Below are positions 1 to 5,087 of a stretch of DNA of 5,087 nucleotides, one piece after another. Origin of the DNA: Dehalococcoidia bacterium UBA1123 (GTDB lineage: Bacteria; Chloroflexota; Dehalococcoidia; Lucifugimonadales; UBA1123); NCBI GenBank assembly GCA_002313895.1, contig DCAW01000159.1, forward strand, positions 1 through 5,087. The letters run 5' to 3'. The number at the start of each line of letters is the position of its first letter. Position 1 is the stretch's first letter. The translations under genes and the position numbers were made by a program. A model generated the notes under the pieces. It did no database searches. It was not told the DNA's origin and worked only from the letters and a program-made list of their open reading frames with translations.

Positions 1-746
1 GCCATGCCGAAGAAGCTGTTGAAGAAGGTCATCCCGATCAGGAACCAGAAGACGCTATCACTCTTGATGAATTTCAGGCCATCCGCCATGTTTTTAAGCG
101 CATTGCCTGTGCTGGTTTCGATATATGGAACGTGGAGCCAGAAAATCACCATCGACATGATCGCAAATCCTGCCCCCGCGATAAAGAAAGTCGACGAGGT
201 TCCCAGCGAGGCAATAATCACCCCCGCCACCGCAGGGGCGAAGATACGAGTGCCTTGCCAGATGGCGGAATTTAGGGCGACGGCGCTGACCATTGCGCTT
301 CGTTCAATCAGGTGAGGGTACAGAGCCTGTCTGGCAGGCTGGTCAAAGGCATTGACCGCCCCTGTGACGAACGCTATTGCCAGGATGTGCCAAACTGCAA
401 CCACGCCTGTGACGGTCAGGAACGCCAACAAGAATATCAGCGCAGCTGTGATCAACTGTGTGATGATGATTAGCCTGCGCTTGTCCAGCTTGTCTGCGTA
501 CACGCCGCCGAACAAGTTGAGTGTTATGGCGCTGATGGCGTTGGCCGCTCCGACGTATCCAAGATACAGGGGGGATTCGGTCAGTTCAAAAACCAGCCAG
601 AACTGGCCGAAATTCAACATCTGGAATCCGCTTACTGACGCAAGAGTTCCCAGCCAATACGCGCGATACGCTGGGTAACGGAATGCGGGAGGTAGCTGGA
701 AGCGACGTCTTGTTTCTGTGGCTTCAGATTCTGTGGTTTGACTCAA
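1..746 (-). CDS. MFS exporter, N-terminal half (partial, runs off left edge)
   Basis: The 248 visible codons encode the first half of a major facilitator superfamily transporter, most like the MFS_3 / EntS-type exporter group, an inner-membrane drug or metabolite:proton antiporter family. After a hydrophilic N-terminus (residues 1-29), hydrophobic segments fall at about 30-53, 64-82, 92-111, 115-134, 155-180 and 181-205, followed by a polar central loop (about 206-232) and the start of helix 7. The loop between helices 2 and 3 carries a motif-A-like stretch, GGVYADKLDKRR (80-91). The group's hallmark FDQPARQAL (134-142) follows helix 4, with an ALNSAIWQGTR stretch (157-167) after it. The start is TTG at 746: an in-frame TAA lies about 50 bases upstream, no other start codon lies between, and the first internal ATG (codon 43) is inside helix 1. 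Only a weak GGAAAG (756-761) precedes it. Substrate cannot be read from the sequence. The helices-7-to-12 half is outside the window. The class call is firm; the exact start is less so. Confidence 0.9.
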   Translation of the reverse strand, partial: MSQTTESEATETRRRFQLPPAFRYPAYRAYWLGTLASVSGFQMLNFGQFWLVFELTESPLYLGYVGAANAISAITLNLFGGVYADKLDKRRLIIITQLITAALIFLLAFLTVTGVVAVWHILAIAFVTGAVNAFDQPARQALYPHLIERSAMVSAVALNSAIWQGTRIFAPAVAGVIIASLGTSSTFFIAGAGFAIMSMVIFWLHVPYIETSTGNALKNMADGLKFIKSDSVFWFLIGMTFFNSFFGM

Positions 747-786
747 ATGTGGGGGCTTTCCGATTGATTGCGATAACGCCGGGAGG

Positions 787-1008
787 TCAGTCTTTTAGCG
801 GGATTCTACCCCAACTCACCGAGTCGGCTTCTTGGGACAGATTTTTTTCGCCTATAAGATCACGGATCTGCAACAGTGTCGCGTTTACCTCATTGGTCAC
901 ATAAACCCAGTCAGGCTCCTCTGGAAACCAGTAGGGGGACGTGATGCGAACGACCTTGCCTTCAGCAGCGTTTAGATATATTCCGAATTTCGATACGTGG
1001 GGAAGCAT
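787..1008 (-). CDS. Small protein of unknown function, 73 aa
   Basis: I do not recognise this protein. It is soluble-looking, with no signal peptide or membrane helix. Residues 8-23 alternate as expected for beta strands (FGIYLNAAEGKVVRIT). A proline- and aromatic-rich centre follows (PYWFPEEPDWVYV, 25-37), then a likely amphipathic helix (about 39-55) and a polar tail. It has three Trp (27, 34, 66) and no Cys. It is judged a real gene because the ATG is preceded by AGGAG at 6-base spacing, it fills the gap between glmS and the transporter gene on the same strand, and its composition is protein-like rather than that of an antisense shadow. Its TGA lies 40 bases before the transporter start, so the two may share a transcript. 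A role connected with the transporter is only a guess from position. Confidence 0.72.
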   Translation of the reverse strand: MLPHVSKFGIYLNAAEGKVVRITSPYWFPEEPDWVYVTNEVNATLLQIRDLIGEKNLSQEADSVSWGRIPLKD

Positions 1009-1014
1009 GTGCGA

Positions 1015-1020
1015 CTCCTA
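1015..1020 (-). promoter_or_regulatory. Shine-Dalgarno of the 73-aa gene
   Basis: The minus strand reads TAGGAG, then TCGCAC, then the ATG at 1008. This is a near-ideal ribosome binding site at 6-base spacing, the strongest in the window. It decides both the start codon and the reality of this small gene. Confidence 0.7.
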
Positions 1021-1029
1021 TGGCTTGAT

Positions 1030-1058
1030 ACGGTAGCACACGCACAGGCTCCGTTCAA
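1030..1058 (-). promoter_or_regulatory. Possible promoter for the 73-aa gene and the MFS gene
   Basis: On the minus strand a TTGAAC (-35-like, 4 of 6 to consensus, 1053-1058) is followed after exactly 17 bases by TACCGT (-10-like, 3 of 6, 1030-1035). A TGC sits immediately before the -10, as in extended -10 promoters. Transcription would begin near 1023, leaving a short leader of about 15 bases that contains the Shine-Dalgarno. The -10 match is poor, so this is a candidate only; read-through from glmS is the alternative. Confidence 0.3.
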
Positions 1059-1096
1059 TACTTTCAGTGCGGGTTAGAGTGGAGCGCTCCCAGCGT

Positions 1097-2941
1097 TTAC
1101 TCTACCGTCACAGACTTTGCGAGGTTGCGAGGCTGGTCTATGTCGCACCCTCTCCACAGCGCAATATGGTAGGCGAGCAGTTGCATGGGGACGGCCATCA
1201 ACACCGGGTTGATCAGCGAGGACACTTCCGGAACGTAGATCACTTCATCGACTCGTTTTTTGATATCCTCGTTACCTTCGGTGGCGACCGCTATCACGGT
1301 GCCTCCTCTGGCCTTGACCTCGTTGACATTGCTGAGCATCTTCTCGTAAAGGTCGTCCCTGGGCATCAACGCCACCACAGGCATTTCGTCGTCGATGAGC
1401 GAAATTGGGCCGTGTTTCATTTCTGCGGCAGGGTAGCCCTCAGCATGAATATAGCTGAGTTCTTTGAGCTTCAGCGCCCCTTCCATCGCCAATGGGAAGT
1501 TAATGCCGCGACCGAGATAGAGGAAGTCAGACCGCCGCCCAAACTTCTGAGCCAACACTTCGTACTGGCTCTCGTCGGCCAGGGCTTGCCCCAGCAGATC
1601 GGGAAGCCGGGCTAGTTCGGCGAACATATCTCTGCGCCTGGACTCCTCCAGAACACCTCTGCGGGTTCCAATGTCAATCGCCAAAAGATATAGTGAGATC
1701 AGCGAGTTGGTGAATGTTTTGCTTGATGCGACGCCGATTTCCAGGCCCGCCCTGAGAAGCATCGTGTGGTCTGCGATACGGGTAGTCTGAGTTCCAGGAT
1801 AGTTGCATAGCGTGAGTTGCAACGCGCCGTTTTCCTGGGCTTTCTCCATCGCAGCCAGCGTGTCGGCGGTCTCGCCGGACTGGCTCAAGGAGACCACCAG
1901 GGTGTTTTCGTCTATCACCGGGTCGCGGTATCGAAATTCGGATGAGTTGTCAAACTCGCTTGGCAGTCTGGCCAGAGATTCCATCCAATTTCGGGCGACC
2001 ATCGCGGCGTTGAAGCTGGTGCCCATGCCAAGAAACACCACACGATCGATTCTGGCGATGTCAGCGTCTGAAATCTGGAACTCATCGAGCACCACTTTCA
2101 GGTCATTGAAGGACACACGGCCTCGAAGGGAGTTTATGATCGCTTCGGGCTGTTCGTGTATCTCTTTGAGCATGAAGTGTTTATACTCGCCCTTTGCGGC
2201 GGACAGTGCGTCGTAAGCGACGTGCATGGGGGTTTTTGTGACGCTCATGCCGTCGAGGGTGAAGTAGTTGGCTGAGTGGTTGTCTAGAGTTACCATTTCA
2301 CCGCCAGCCAGGTACGCGACTTCCTGGGTGTGAGGGAGCAGAGCGGGCAGGTCGCTGGCAAGAAAAAGCTCGTCCTGTCCATAGCCGACAACAAGGCCTC
2401 CGGCGTTGCCCAGCCTGAATGCCACCAGCTTGCCGGGGTCACGGGTGGATATGGCGACCACGGCATTTGCGCCTTTGATTTCGCGGGCGGATGCTCGGAC
2501 AGCCTCCTCGAAGGAATACTCCTGTTCGATATACGATTCAATCATGTGAGGGATGCACTCAGCGTCGGTCTGGGACGTAAATTCGTGGCCTTGAGAGATG
2601 AGATCTTCTTTGATTTGGACGTAGTTCTCAACGATGCCGTTATGGACCACGATTATCTGGTTGTCGCAATCGGTGTGGGGATGGGCGTTGAAGTCTGTGG
2701 GGGCGCCGTGAGTTGCCCACCGAGTATGCCCGACTCCCGTGACGCCCTCCGGGAGGGAACCTTGCAGCGCCGCGGCGAGGTTGACCAGCTTTCCCGACTT
2801 TTTGTGCACTGCGGGAATTCCATCGGCATCGAGCACGGCGATTCCCGCGCTGTCGTAGCCTCGATATTCGAGGGCGGCGAGTCCCTCAAGAATTATTGGA
2901 GCCGCCTGTCTGGCTCCTGCGTAGCCGATTATTCCACACAT
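1097..2941 (-). CDS. glmS: Glutamine-fructose-6-phosphate aminotransferase (isomerizing), GlmS
   Basis: This cytoplasmic enzyme converts fructose-6-phosphate and glutamine into glucosamine-6-phosphate and glutamate, the first committed step to UDP-GlcNAc for peptidoglycan and other envelope sugars. The 614 residues are full length (E. coli has 609). The N-terminal glutaminase domain shows MCGIIGY with nucleophile Cys2, EYRGYDSAG (25-33), HTRWATHG (72-79), HNGIVENY (100-107) and QTDAE (124-128). The first SIS domain has GMGTSFNA (305-312), SQSGETADT (353-361) and EIGVASSKTFT (401-411). The second has LGRG (476-479), EGALKLKE ending at Glu494, EMKHGP with His510, and the C-terminal DQPRNLAKSVTVE with catalytic Lys609. 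All key residues are present. The start is fixed by the invariant Met-Cys, yet no Shine-Dalgarno stands before it. It lies 173 bases after the acyltransferase stop and 88 bases before the 73-aa gene. No glmS ribozyme is visible upstream. Confidence 0.98.
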   Translation of the reverse strand: MCGIIGYAGARQAAPIILEGLAALEYRGYDSAGIAVLDADGIPAVHKKSGKLVNLAAALQGSLPEGVTGVGHTRWATHGAPTDFNAHPHTDCDNQIIVVHNGIVENYVQIKEDLISQGHEFTSQTDAECIPHMIESYIEQEYSFEEAVRASAREIKGANAVVAISTRDPGKLVAFRLGNAGGLVVGYGQDELFLASDLPALLPHTQEVAYLAGGEMVTLDNHSANYFTLDGMSVTKTPMHVAYDALSAAKGEYKHFMLKEIHEQPEAIINSLRGRVSFNDLKVVLDEFQISDADIARIDRVVFLGMGTSFNAAMVARNWMESLARLPSEFDNSSEFRYRDPVIDENTLVVSLSQSGETADTLAAMEKAQENGALQLTLCNYPGTQTTRIADHTMLLRAGLEIGVASSKTFTNSLISLYLLAIDIGTRRGVLEESRRRDMFAELARLPDLLGQALADESQYEVLAQKFGRRSDFLYLGRGINFPLAMEGALKLKELSYIHAEGYPAAEMKHGPISLIDDEMPVVALMPRDDLYEKMLSNVNEVKARGGTVIAVATEGNEDIKKRVDEVIYVPEVSSLINPVLMAVPMQLLAYHIALWRGCDIDQPRNLAKSVTVE

Positions 2942-3036
2942 ATCAGACTATCACGCTATCGCGACCAGTTGATCCAGTCGGTGGATTCCAAGCGGCGCGA
3001 CGCTCCTCAGAGTTGTCTATCTCTTTCAAACGCGGC

Positions 3037-3060
3037 AAATGCACACAATTGCAAGCATTT
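3037..3060. repeat. Imperfect 24-base dyad in the glmS leader
   Basis: The segment reads AAATGC at one end and GCATTT at the other around a central CAATTG. Nine of the 12 arm positions are complementary as DNA, and two more can wobble-pair as RNA. It lies just downstream of the putative glmS promoter, so it could be an operator half-site pair or a weak leader hairpin. A dyad of this quality can be expected once or twice by chance in 5 kb, so only its position makes it notable. Confidence 0.3.
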
Positions 3061-3071
3061 AGCCTCAGTTA

Positions 3072-3100
3072 AATCTATCGTAAGACGGTTGTGAAATCAA
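3072..3100 (-). promoter_or_regulatory. Possible glmS promoter
   Basis: On the minus strand TTGATT (3095-3100, 4 of 6 to the -35 consensus) is followed after exactly 17 bases by TAGATT (3072-3077, 4 of 6 to the -10 consensus), in the A+T-richer part of the plsC-glmS gap. Transcription would begin near 3065, giving a leader of about 124 bases before the glmS ATG. This would separate glmS expression from the cmk-plsC pair. Continued transcription from upstream is equally possible. Confidence 0.38.
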
Positions 3101-3114
3101 CGCCTGCGAGCCTA

Positions 3115-3780
3115 TCAGTCTGCCGAACGTACAGACCTGCCAAGGTCTCTGTACTCCCCACGGTACTCCTCTGGGAGGAGTTCGGCGACTCGTTGCATAA
3201 TCATCGTGTTCAGAGATTCCGTTACTTCTTTGCTCAACCTTCCTTCAATGTCAGGTAGGGAGAACACCTCACCGATACGCACTCGTATCCGCCCGGTGGG
3301 GTTGACTGCGCGCATCCAAGTGCCCATCCGCTCGGTGCCGGTGATCGCCACTGGAAGAATGGAGGCTTTGGCGCTGCGGACCAGGCCTACTACTCCAGGT
3401 TTGGCCTTCTGCATCTGGCCGTTCTTGCTGCGAGTCCCCTCTGGAAACACGACGAGGGCGCCATCGTTGTTGAGCAGATTCAACGCCCAGCGGTATGCTC
3501 GGACGTCCGCACCGTCTCGGTTAACGGGAAACGCGCCGTAGGAACCGAGGAACCATCGCACGAGCGGGCCGCCTACGAACAGCGTGTCTTTGGCGAGAAA
3601 GCGAATACGCCTGGGGAGGCTGGCGCCCAGTAGGGGCGGATCGAGGTTACTCAGGTGGTTGGCGACGACGACCAGCGGCCCCATAGATGGCACGTTCTCT
3701 CGGCCCGTCACCTCCCAGTCGGCGAAGGCGCGGAGCGTGAACCTCTGGACAACGTTGCACGTGGGGTAGAGCCAGTCCAT
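3115..3780 (-). CDS. plsC: 1-acyl-sn-glycerol-3-phosphate acyltransferase (PlsC family)
   Basis: This membrane-associated acyltransferase of phospholipid synthesis is expected to acylate lysophosphatidic acid at position 2 to give phosphatidic acid. The 221 residues are typical of the short PlsC form. All four family blocks are visible: block I NHLSNLDP with the catalytic His42-X4-Asp47 pair, block II GAFPVNRDG (82-90), block III FPEGTRS (112-118) and block IV ILPVAITGTE (141-150). There is no clear N-terminal membrane helix; residues 1-20 are amphipathic-hydrophobic and could anchor the protein. The ATG shares its A with the TGA of cmk (TGATG), and GGAGAG lies 6 bases upstream inside the end of cmk, so translation is probably coupled. 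Acyl donor (acyl-CoA or acyl-ACP) and exact acceptor cannot be read from the sequence; other lyso-lipid acceptors occur in this family. Confidence 0.93.
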   Translation of the reverse strand: MDWLYPTCNVVQRFTLRAFADWEVTGRENVPSMGPLVVVANHLSNLDPPLLGASLPRRIRFLAKDTLFVGGPLVRWFLGSYGAFPVNRDGADVRAYRWALNLLNNDGALVVFPEGTRSKNGQMQKAKPGVVGLVRSAKASILPVAITGTERMGTWMRAVNPTGRIRVRIGEVFSLPDIEGRLSKEVTESLNTMIMQRVAELLPEEYRGEYRDLGRSVRSAD

Positions 3781-4448
3781 CAGCGGCTCTCCATTTCGTT
3801 CAATATCGAATCCACCACTTGTTCGATGGTCAATTCTTTCGTATTGAGTATCAGGGCGTCATCGGCGGGCGTTAGAGGAGTCACGTCGCGTTCGGAATCG
3901 ATTTTGTCTCGATTGACTAGGTCTTGGAGGATTTCTTGGTAGCTCAGCGTCCCGTGGGCGCTTTGAAGTTCGAGATGCCGTCTGTTGGCCCTCACTTCAA
4001 CTGAGGCATCAAGGTAGACTTTTATCGAGGCGTCGGGAAGCACGACGGTTCCGATGTCCCTGCCAACCATGACTATCGAACCCCTGGCTCCGATGTTTTT
4101 CTGTTGTCTCACCAGAGCTGTCCTGACGCCCCGCACGGCGGCGACCTGGGACACGTTCTGGTCAACATCGCGGTCTCTTAGCCGGTCTGTGACGTCGATG
4201 TTGTTAGCAATCAGGCGGTCGCCATCTGGGGACGCCACTATCTCAATGGGCATTTCTTCTGTGAGGCGAGAGAGAGCGTCTTGATCGCCGAGGTCCAGCT
4301 TTTTGTTCAGAGCGACCACGGTCACGGCTCGGTACATGCCTCCGGTGTCGAGGAACCGGTATTCCAAACGATGGGCAAGTTTCCTACCCACAGTGGTTTT
4401 TCCAGACGCCACAGGGCCGTCGATGGCGATTGTGCTTCCATTTTCCAA
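3780..4448 (-). CDS. cmk: Cytidylate kinase (CMP/dCMP kinase)
   Basis: This cytoplasmic enzyme phosphorylates CMP and dCMP with ATP and so feeds nucleotide and CDP-lipid synthesis. The 222 residues match the usual length of about 220. The P-loop is GPVASGKTT (11-19). The nucleotide-monophosphate site shows DTGGMYRA (34-41), where most homologues have DTGAMYRA. GRDIGTVVLPDA (129-140) holds Arg130 and Asp131, and RDKIDSER (179-186) holds the Arg179, Asp183 and Arg186 equivalents of the E. coli sugar-binding and lid residues. Val128 replaces the usual Asp of DGRDIGT. The start is TTG: an in-frame TGA lies 15 codons upstream, no ATG or GTG lies between, and the P-loop begins at residue 11. The bases before the TTG are A-rich with no good Shine-Dalgarno. 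The stop codon overlaps the acyltransferase start by one base, forming a two-gene unit with it. Confidence 0.97.
   Translation of the reverse strand: MENGSTIAIDGPVASGKTTVGRKLAHRLEYRFLDTGGMYRAVTVVALNKKLDLGDQDALSRLTEEMPIEIVASPDGDRLIANNIDVTDRLRDRDVDQNVSQVAAVRGVRTALVRQQKNIGARGSIVMVGRDIGTVVLPDASIKVYLDASVEVRANRRHLELQSAHGTLSYQEILQDLVNRDKIDSERDVTPLTPADDALILNTKELTIEQVVDSILNEMESR
3787..3792 (-). promoter_or_regulatory. Shine-Dalgarno of plsC inside the end of cmk
   Basis: The minus strand reads GGAGAG followed by CCGCTG and the ATG at 3780. The site lies within the last codons of cmk, and the start overlaps the cmk stop. This supports the chosen acyltransferase start and translational coupling of the two genes. 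Confidence 0.6.
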
Positions 4449-4519
4449 CGAAGTTTTCTTTCTTTTTGAGCGCGGTCGGTCTCAGAAACTCCGGGATTGA
4501 CCCGCTCTCGTCTACTCAA

Positions 4520-4549
4520 ATTATAGTCGTGGACAGAATCGGCAAGCAA
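4520..4549 (-). promoter_or_regulatory. Likely promoter of the cmk-plsC unit
   Basis: A perfect TATAAT (-10) is read on the minus strand at 4520-4525. A weak TTGCTT (3 of 6 to consensus, 4544-4549) stands 18 bases upstream, within a GCTTGCTTGC tetranucleotide repeat. Transcription would begin near 4513, leaving a leader of about 65 bases to the cmk TTG. It lies in the 169-base gap after the CoA-transferase gene, where a promoter for the next gene is expected. The perfect -10 makes it the best promoter candidate in the window. No clear rho-independent terminator for the preceding gene is visible in the gap. Confidence 0.5.
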
Positions 4550-4617
4550 GCAAACACGAGGCCGCCTGTTTTGAACCTATGCGGTCAGCAGTATTCATCG
4601 GTCAAAAACGATTGATT

Positions 4618-5087
4618 TCAGGGCCGATTGTCGACAAATTTCCGTTGAATCTGGTTCTTGAAATCCTCTTCATAACGGATGATTCGGCCCAGCTTGAGCA
4701 ATGTATCGGGCGACGGTTGTGGAACTGGTCTGGGGAGAGTTGGCGTCGTGCCTATAGCGCCGGATTCTTCCATCGCGGTCACTTCGTCATCTGACATTCC
4801 CAACACGTCAACCAACGCCCATCGGTTGTGTTCCCCTAACAGTGGAGCCGATTTGTGGATGCGTCCAGGCGTCTCGGAAAACTTCCACGGCCTTGTGCCG
4901 TAGGGCAGGGGCGGCATTTCTGTGGATTCGTGGTGTTCTGCCACCTCGAAAAAGTTGCGCTCATTCAGATGCGGGTCAAACAACAATTCCTTGCCGTCGA
5001 GAACCGCCCCTGCCGGGATTTTTTTGTTCTGGAGCGCCCGTTCCAGGTCGCGTTTGTCCCAGTCATTGGTTTTCTCGATTATCAACT
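4618..5087 (-). CDS. CaiB/BaiF class III CoA-transferase, C-terminal part (partial, runs off right edge)
   Basis: About 156 C-terminal residues are visible, in a frame that stays open through the right edge. Class III enzymes move CoA between carboxylic acids, as in carnitine, oxalate, bile acid or aromatic acid degradation; the substrate here cannot be told. Family features visible in order are the helix plus IPAGAV turn of the substrate-side loop, the FDPHLNERNFF block, PLPYGTRPWKFSETPG and then APLLGEHNRWAL, the GEH block near the end of the family domain, followed by a DVLGMSDDEV helix. The catalytic Asp region and the CoA-binding N-terminus are outside the window. After the usual domain end comes a proline-rich linker (PRPVPQP) and a charged tail of about 35 residues with GRIIRYEEDF. 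The TTG at 5083-5085 is internal, not a credible start. The gene is separated from cmk by 169 bases and a promoter candidate, so it is probably a separate unit. Confidence 0.9.
   Translation of the reverse strand, partial: LIIEKTNDWDKRDLERALQNKKIPAGAVLDGKELLFDPHLNERNFFEVAEHHESTEMPPLPYGTRPWKFSETPGRIHKSAPLLGEHNRWALVDVLGMSDDEVTAMEESGAIGTTPTLPRPVPQPSPDTLLKLGRIIRYEEDFKNQIQRKFVDNRP

Noticed and set aside
1081..1090. Perfect 10-base palindrome GGAGCGCTCC just after the glmS stop, as a terminator
   Set aside because: It has no loop and no following T-tract on the minus strand, and several such palindromes are expected by chance in 5 kb.
1067..1615. Open plus-strand frame of 182 codons opposite the end of glmS
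   Set aside because: It is antisense to the conserved second SIS domain and its His/Arg-rich product looks like a shadow translation.
2330..3094. Open plus-strand frame of 254 codons opposite the start of glmS
   Set aside because: It lies antisense to the conserved glmS coding region, has no recognisable motif or ribosome site, and is explained by the codon structure of glmS.
2942..3114. glmS ribozyme upstream of glmS
   Set aside because: I do not find the characteristic cleavage-site core with following AGAACT-like sequence, and the space after any GCGCC-like match is too short for the ribozyme.
4322..4549. Minus-strand frame of 75 codons overlapping the cmk start in another frame
   Set aside because: It overlaps the P-loop coding region of cmk, starts inside the putative promoter, and has no motif.
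4541..4554. GCAA tetranucleotide run as a phase-variation repeat
   Set aside because: Only about three units are present, in a promoter spacer region; that is too short to suggest slippage-based switching.
4600..4617. ATCG/CGAT pairing after the CoA-transferase stop as a terminator
   Set aside because: The stem is only four base pairs and is not followed by a T-run, so it is too weak to call.
1..5087. Defence system, CRISPR array, mobile element, tRNA or rRNA
   Set aside because: No direct-repeat array, transposase, integrase, terminal inverted repeats or cloverleaf-like sequence was seen. The window is filled by ordinary metabolic, transport and unknown genes on one strand.

Overview
This is a compact, single-strand bacterial chromosome segment of about 5.1 kb. 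All six genes I can support lie on the minus strand and are read from right to left. In transcription order they are: the C-terminal part of a class III (CaiB/BaiF) CoA-transferase cut by the right edge, cytidylate kinase (cmk), a PlsC-type acyltransferase, glucosamine-6-phosphate synthase (glmS), a 73-residue protein of unknown function, and the N-terminal half of a 12-helix MFS exporter cut by the left edge. No plus-strand gene, RNA gene, mobile element, CRISPR array or long repeat is visible. No gap between genes exceeds about 175 bases.

Functionally, the middle of the window is housekeeping. cmk (CMP/dCMP recycling) and the acyltransferase (phosphatidic acid synthesis) overlap by one base and form a tight pair. 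This cmk-plsC pairing recurs in many bacteria. A gene for the first enzyme of amino-sugar synthesis (UDP-GlcNAc precursors of the envelope) follows after 173 bases that contain a possible promoter of its own. Downstream, the small unknown gene has the best Shine-Dalgarno of the window and a possible promoter, and it sits 40 bases before the transporter gene, so those two may be co-transcribed.

Both cmk and the transporter gene start with TTG. The glmS start, which is fixed by its catalytic Cys, has no recognisable Shine-Dalgarno. Moderate GC, the CaiB/BaiF gene and the general character of the proteins would fit a free-living, possibly marine, Chloroflexota lineage (Dehalococcoidia/SAR202-like). 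That is an impression from the proteins, not something the sequence proves.

I do not see a new multi-gene biological system here. The points most worth a second look are the orphan 73-residue gene beside the exporter, the leader of glmS, the start region of cmk and the C-terminal tail of the CoA-transferase.
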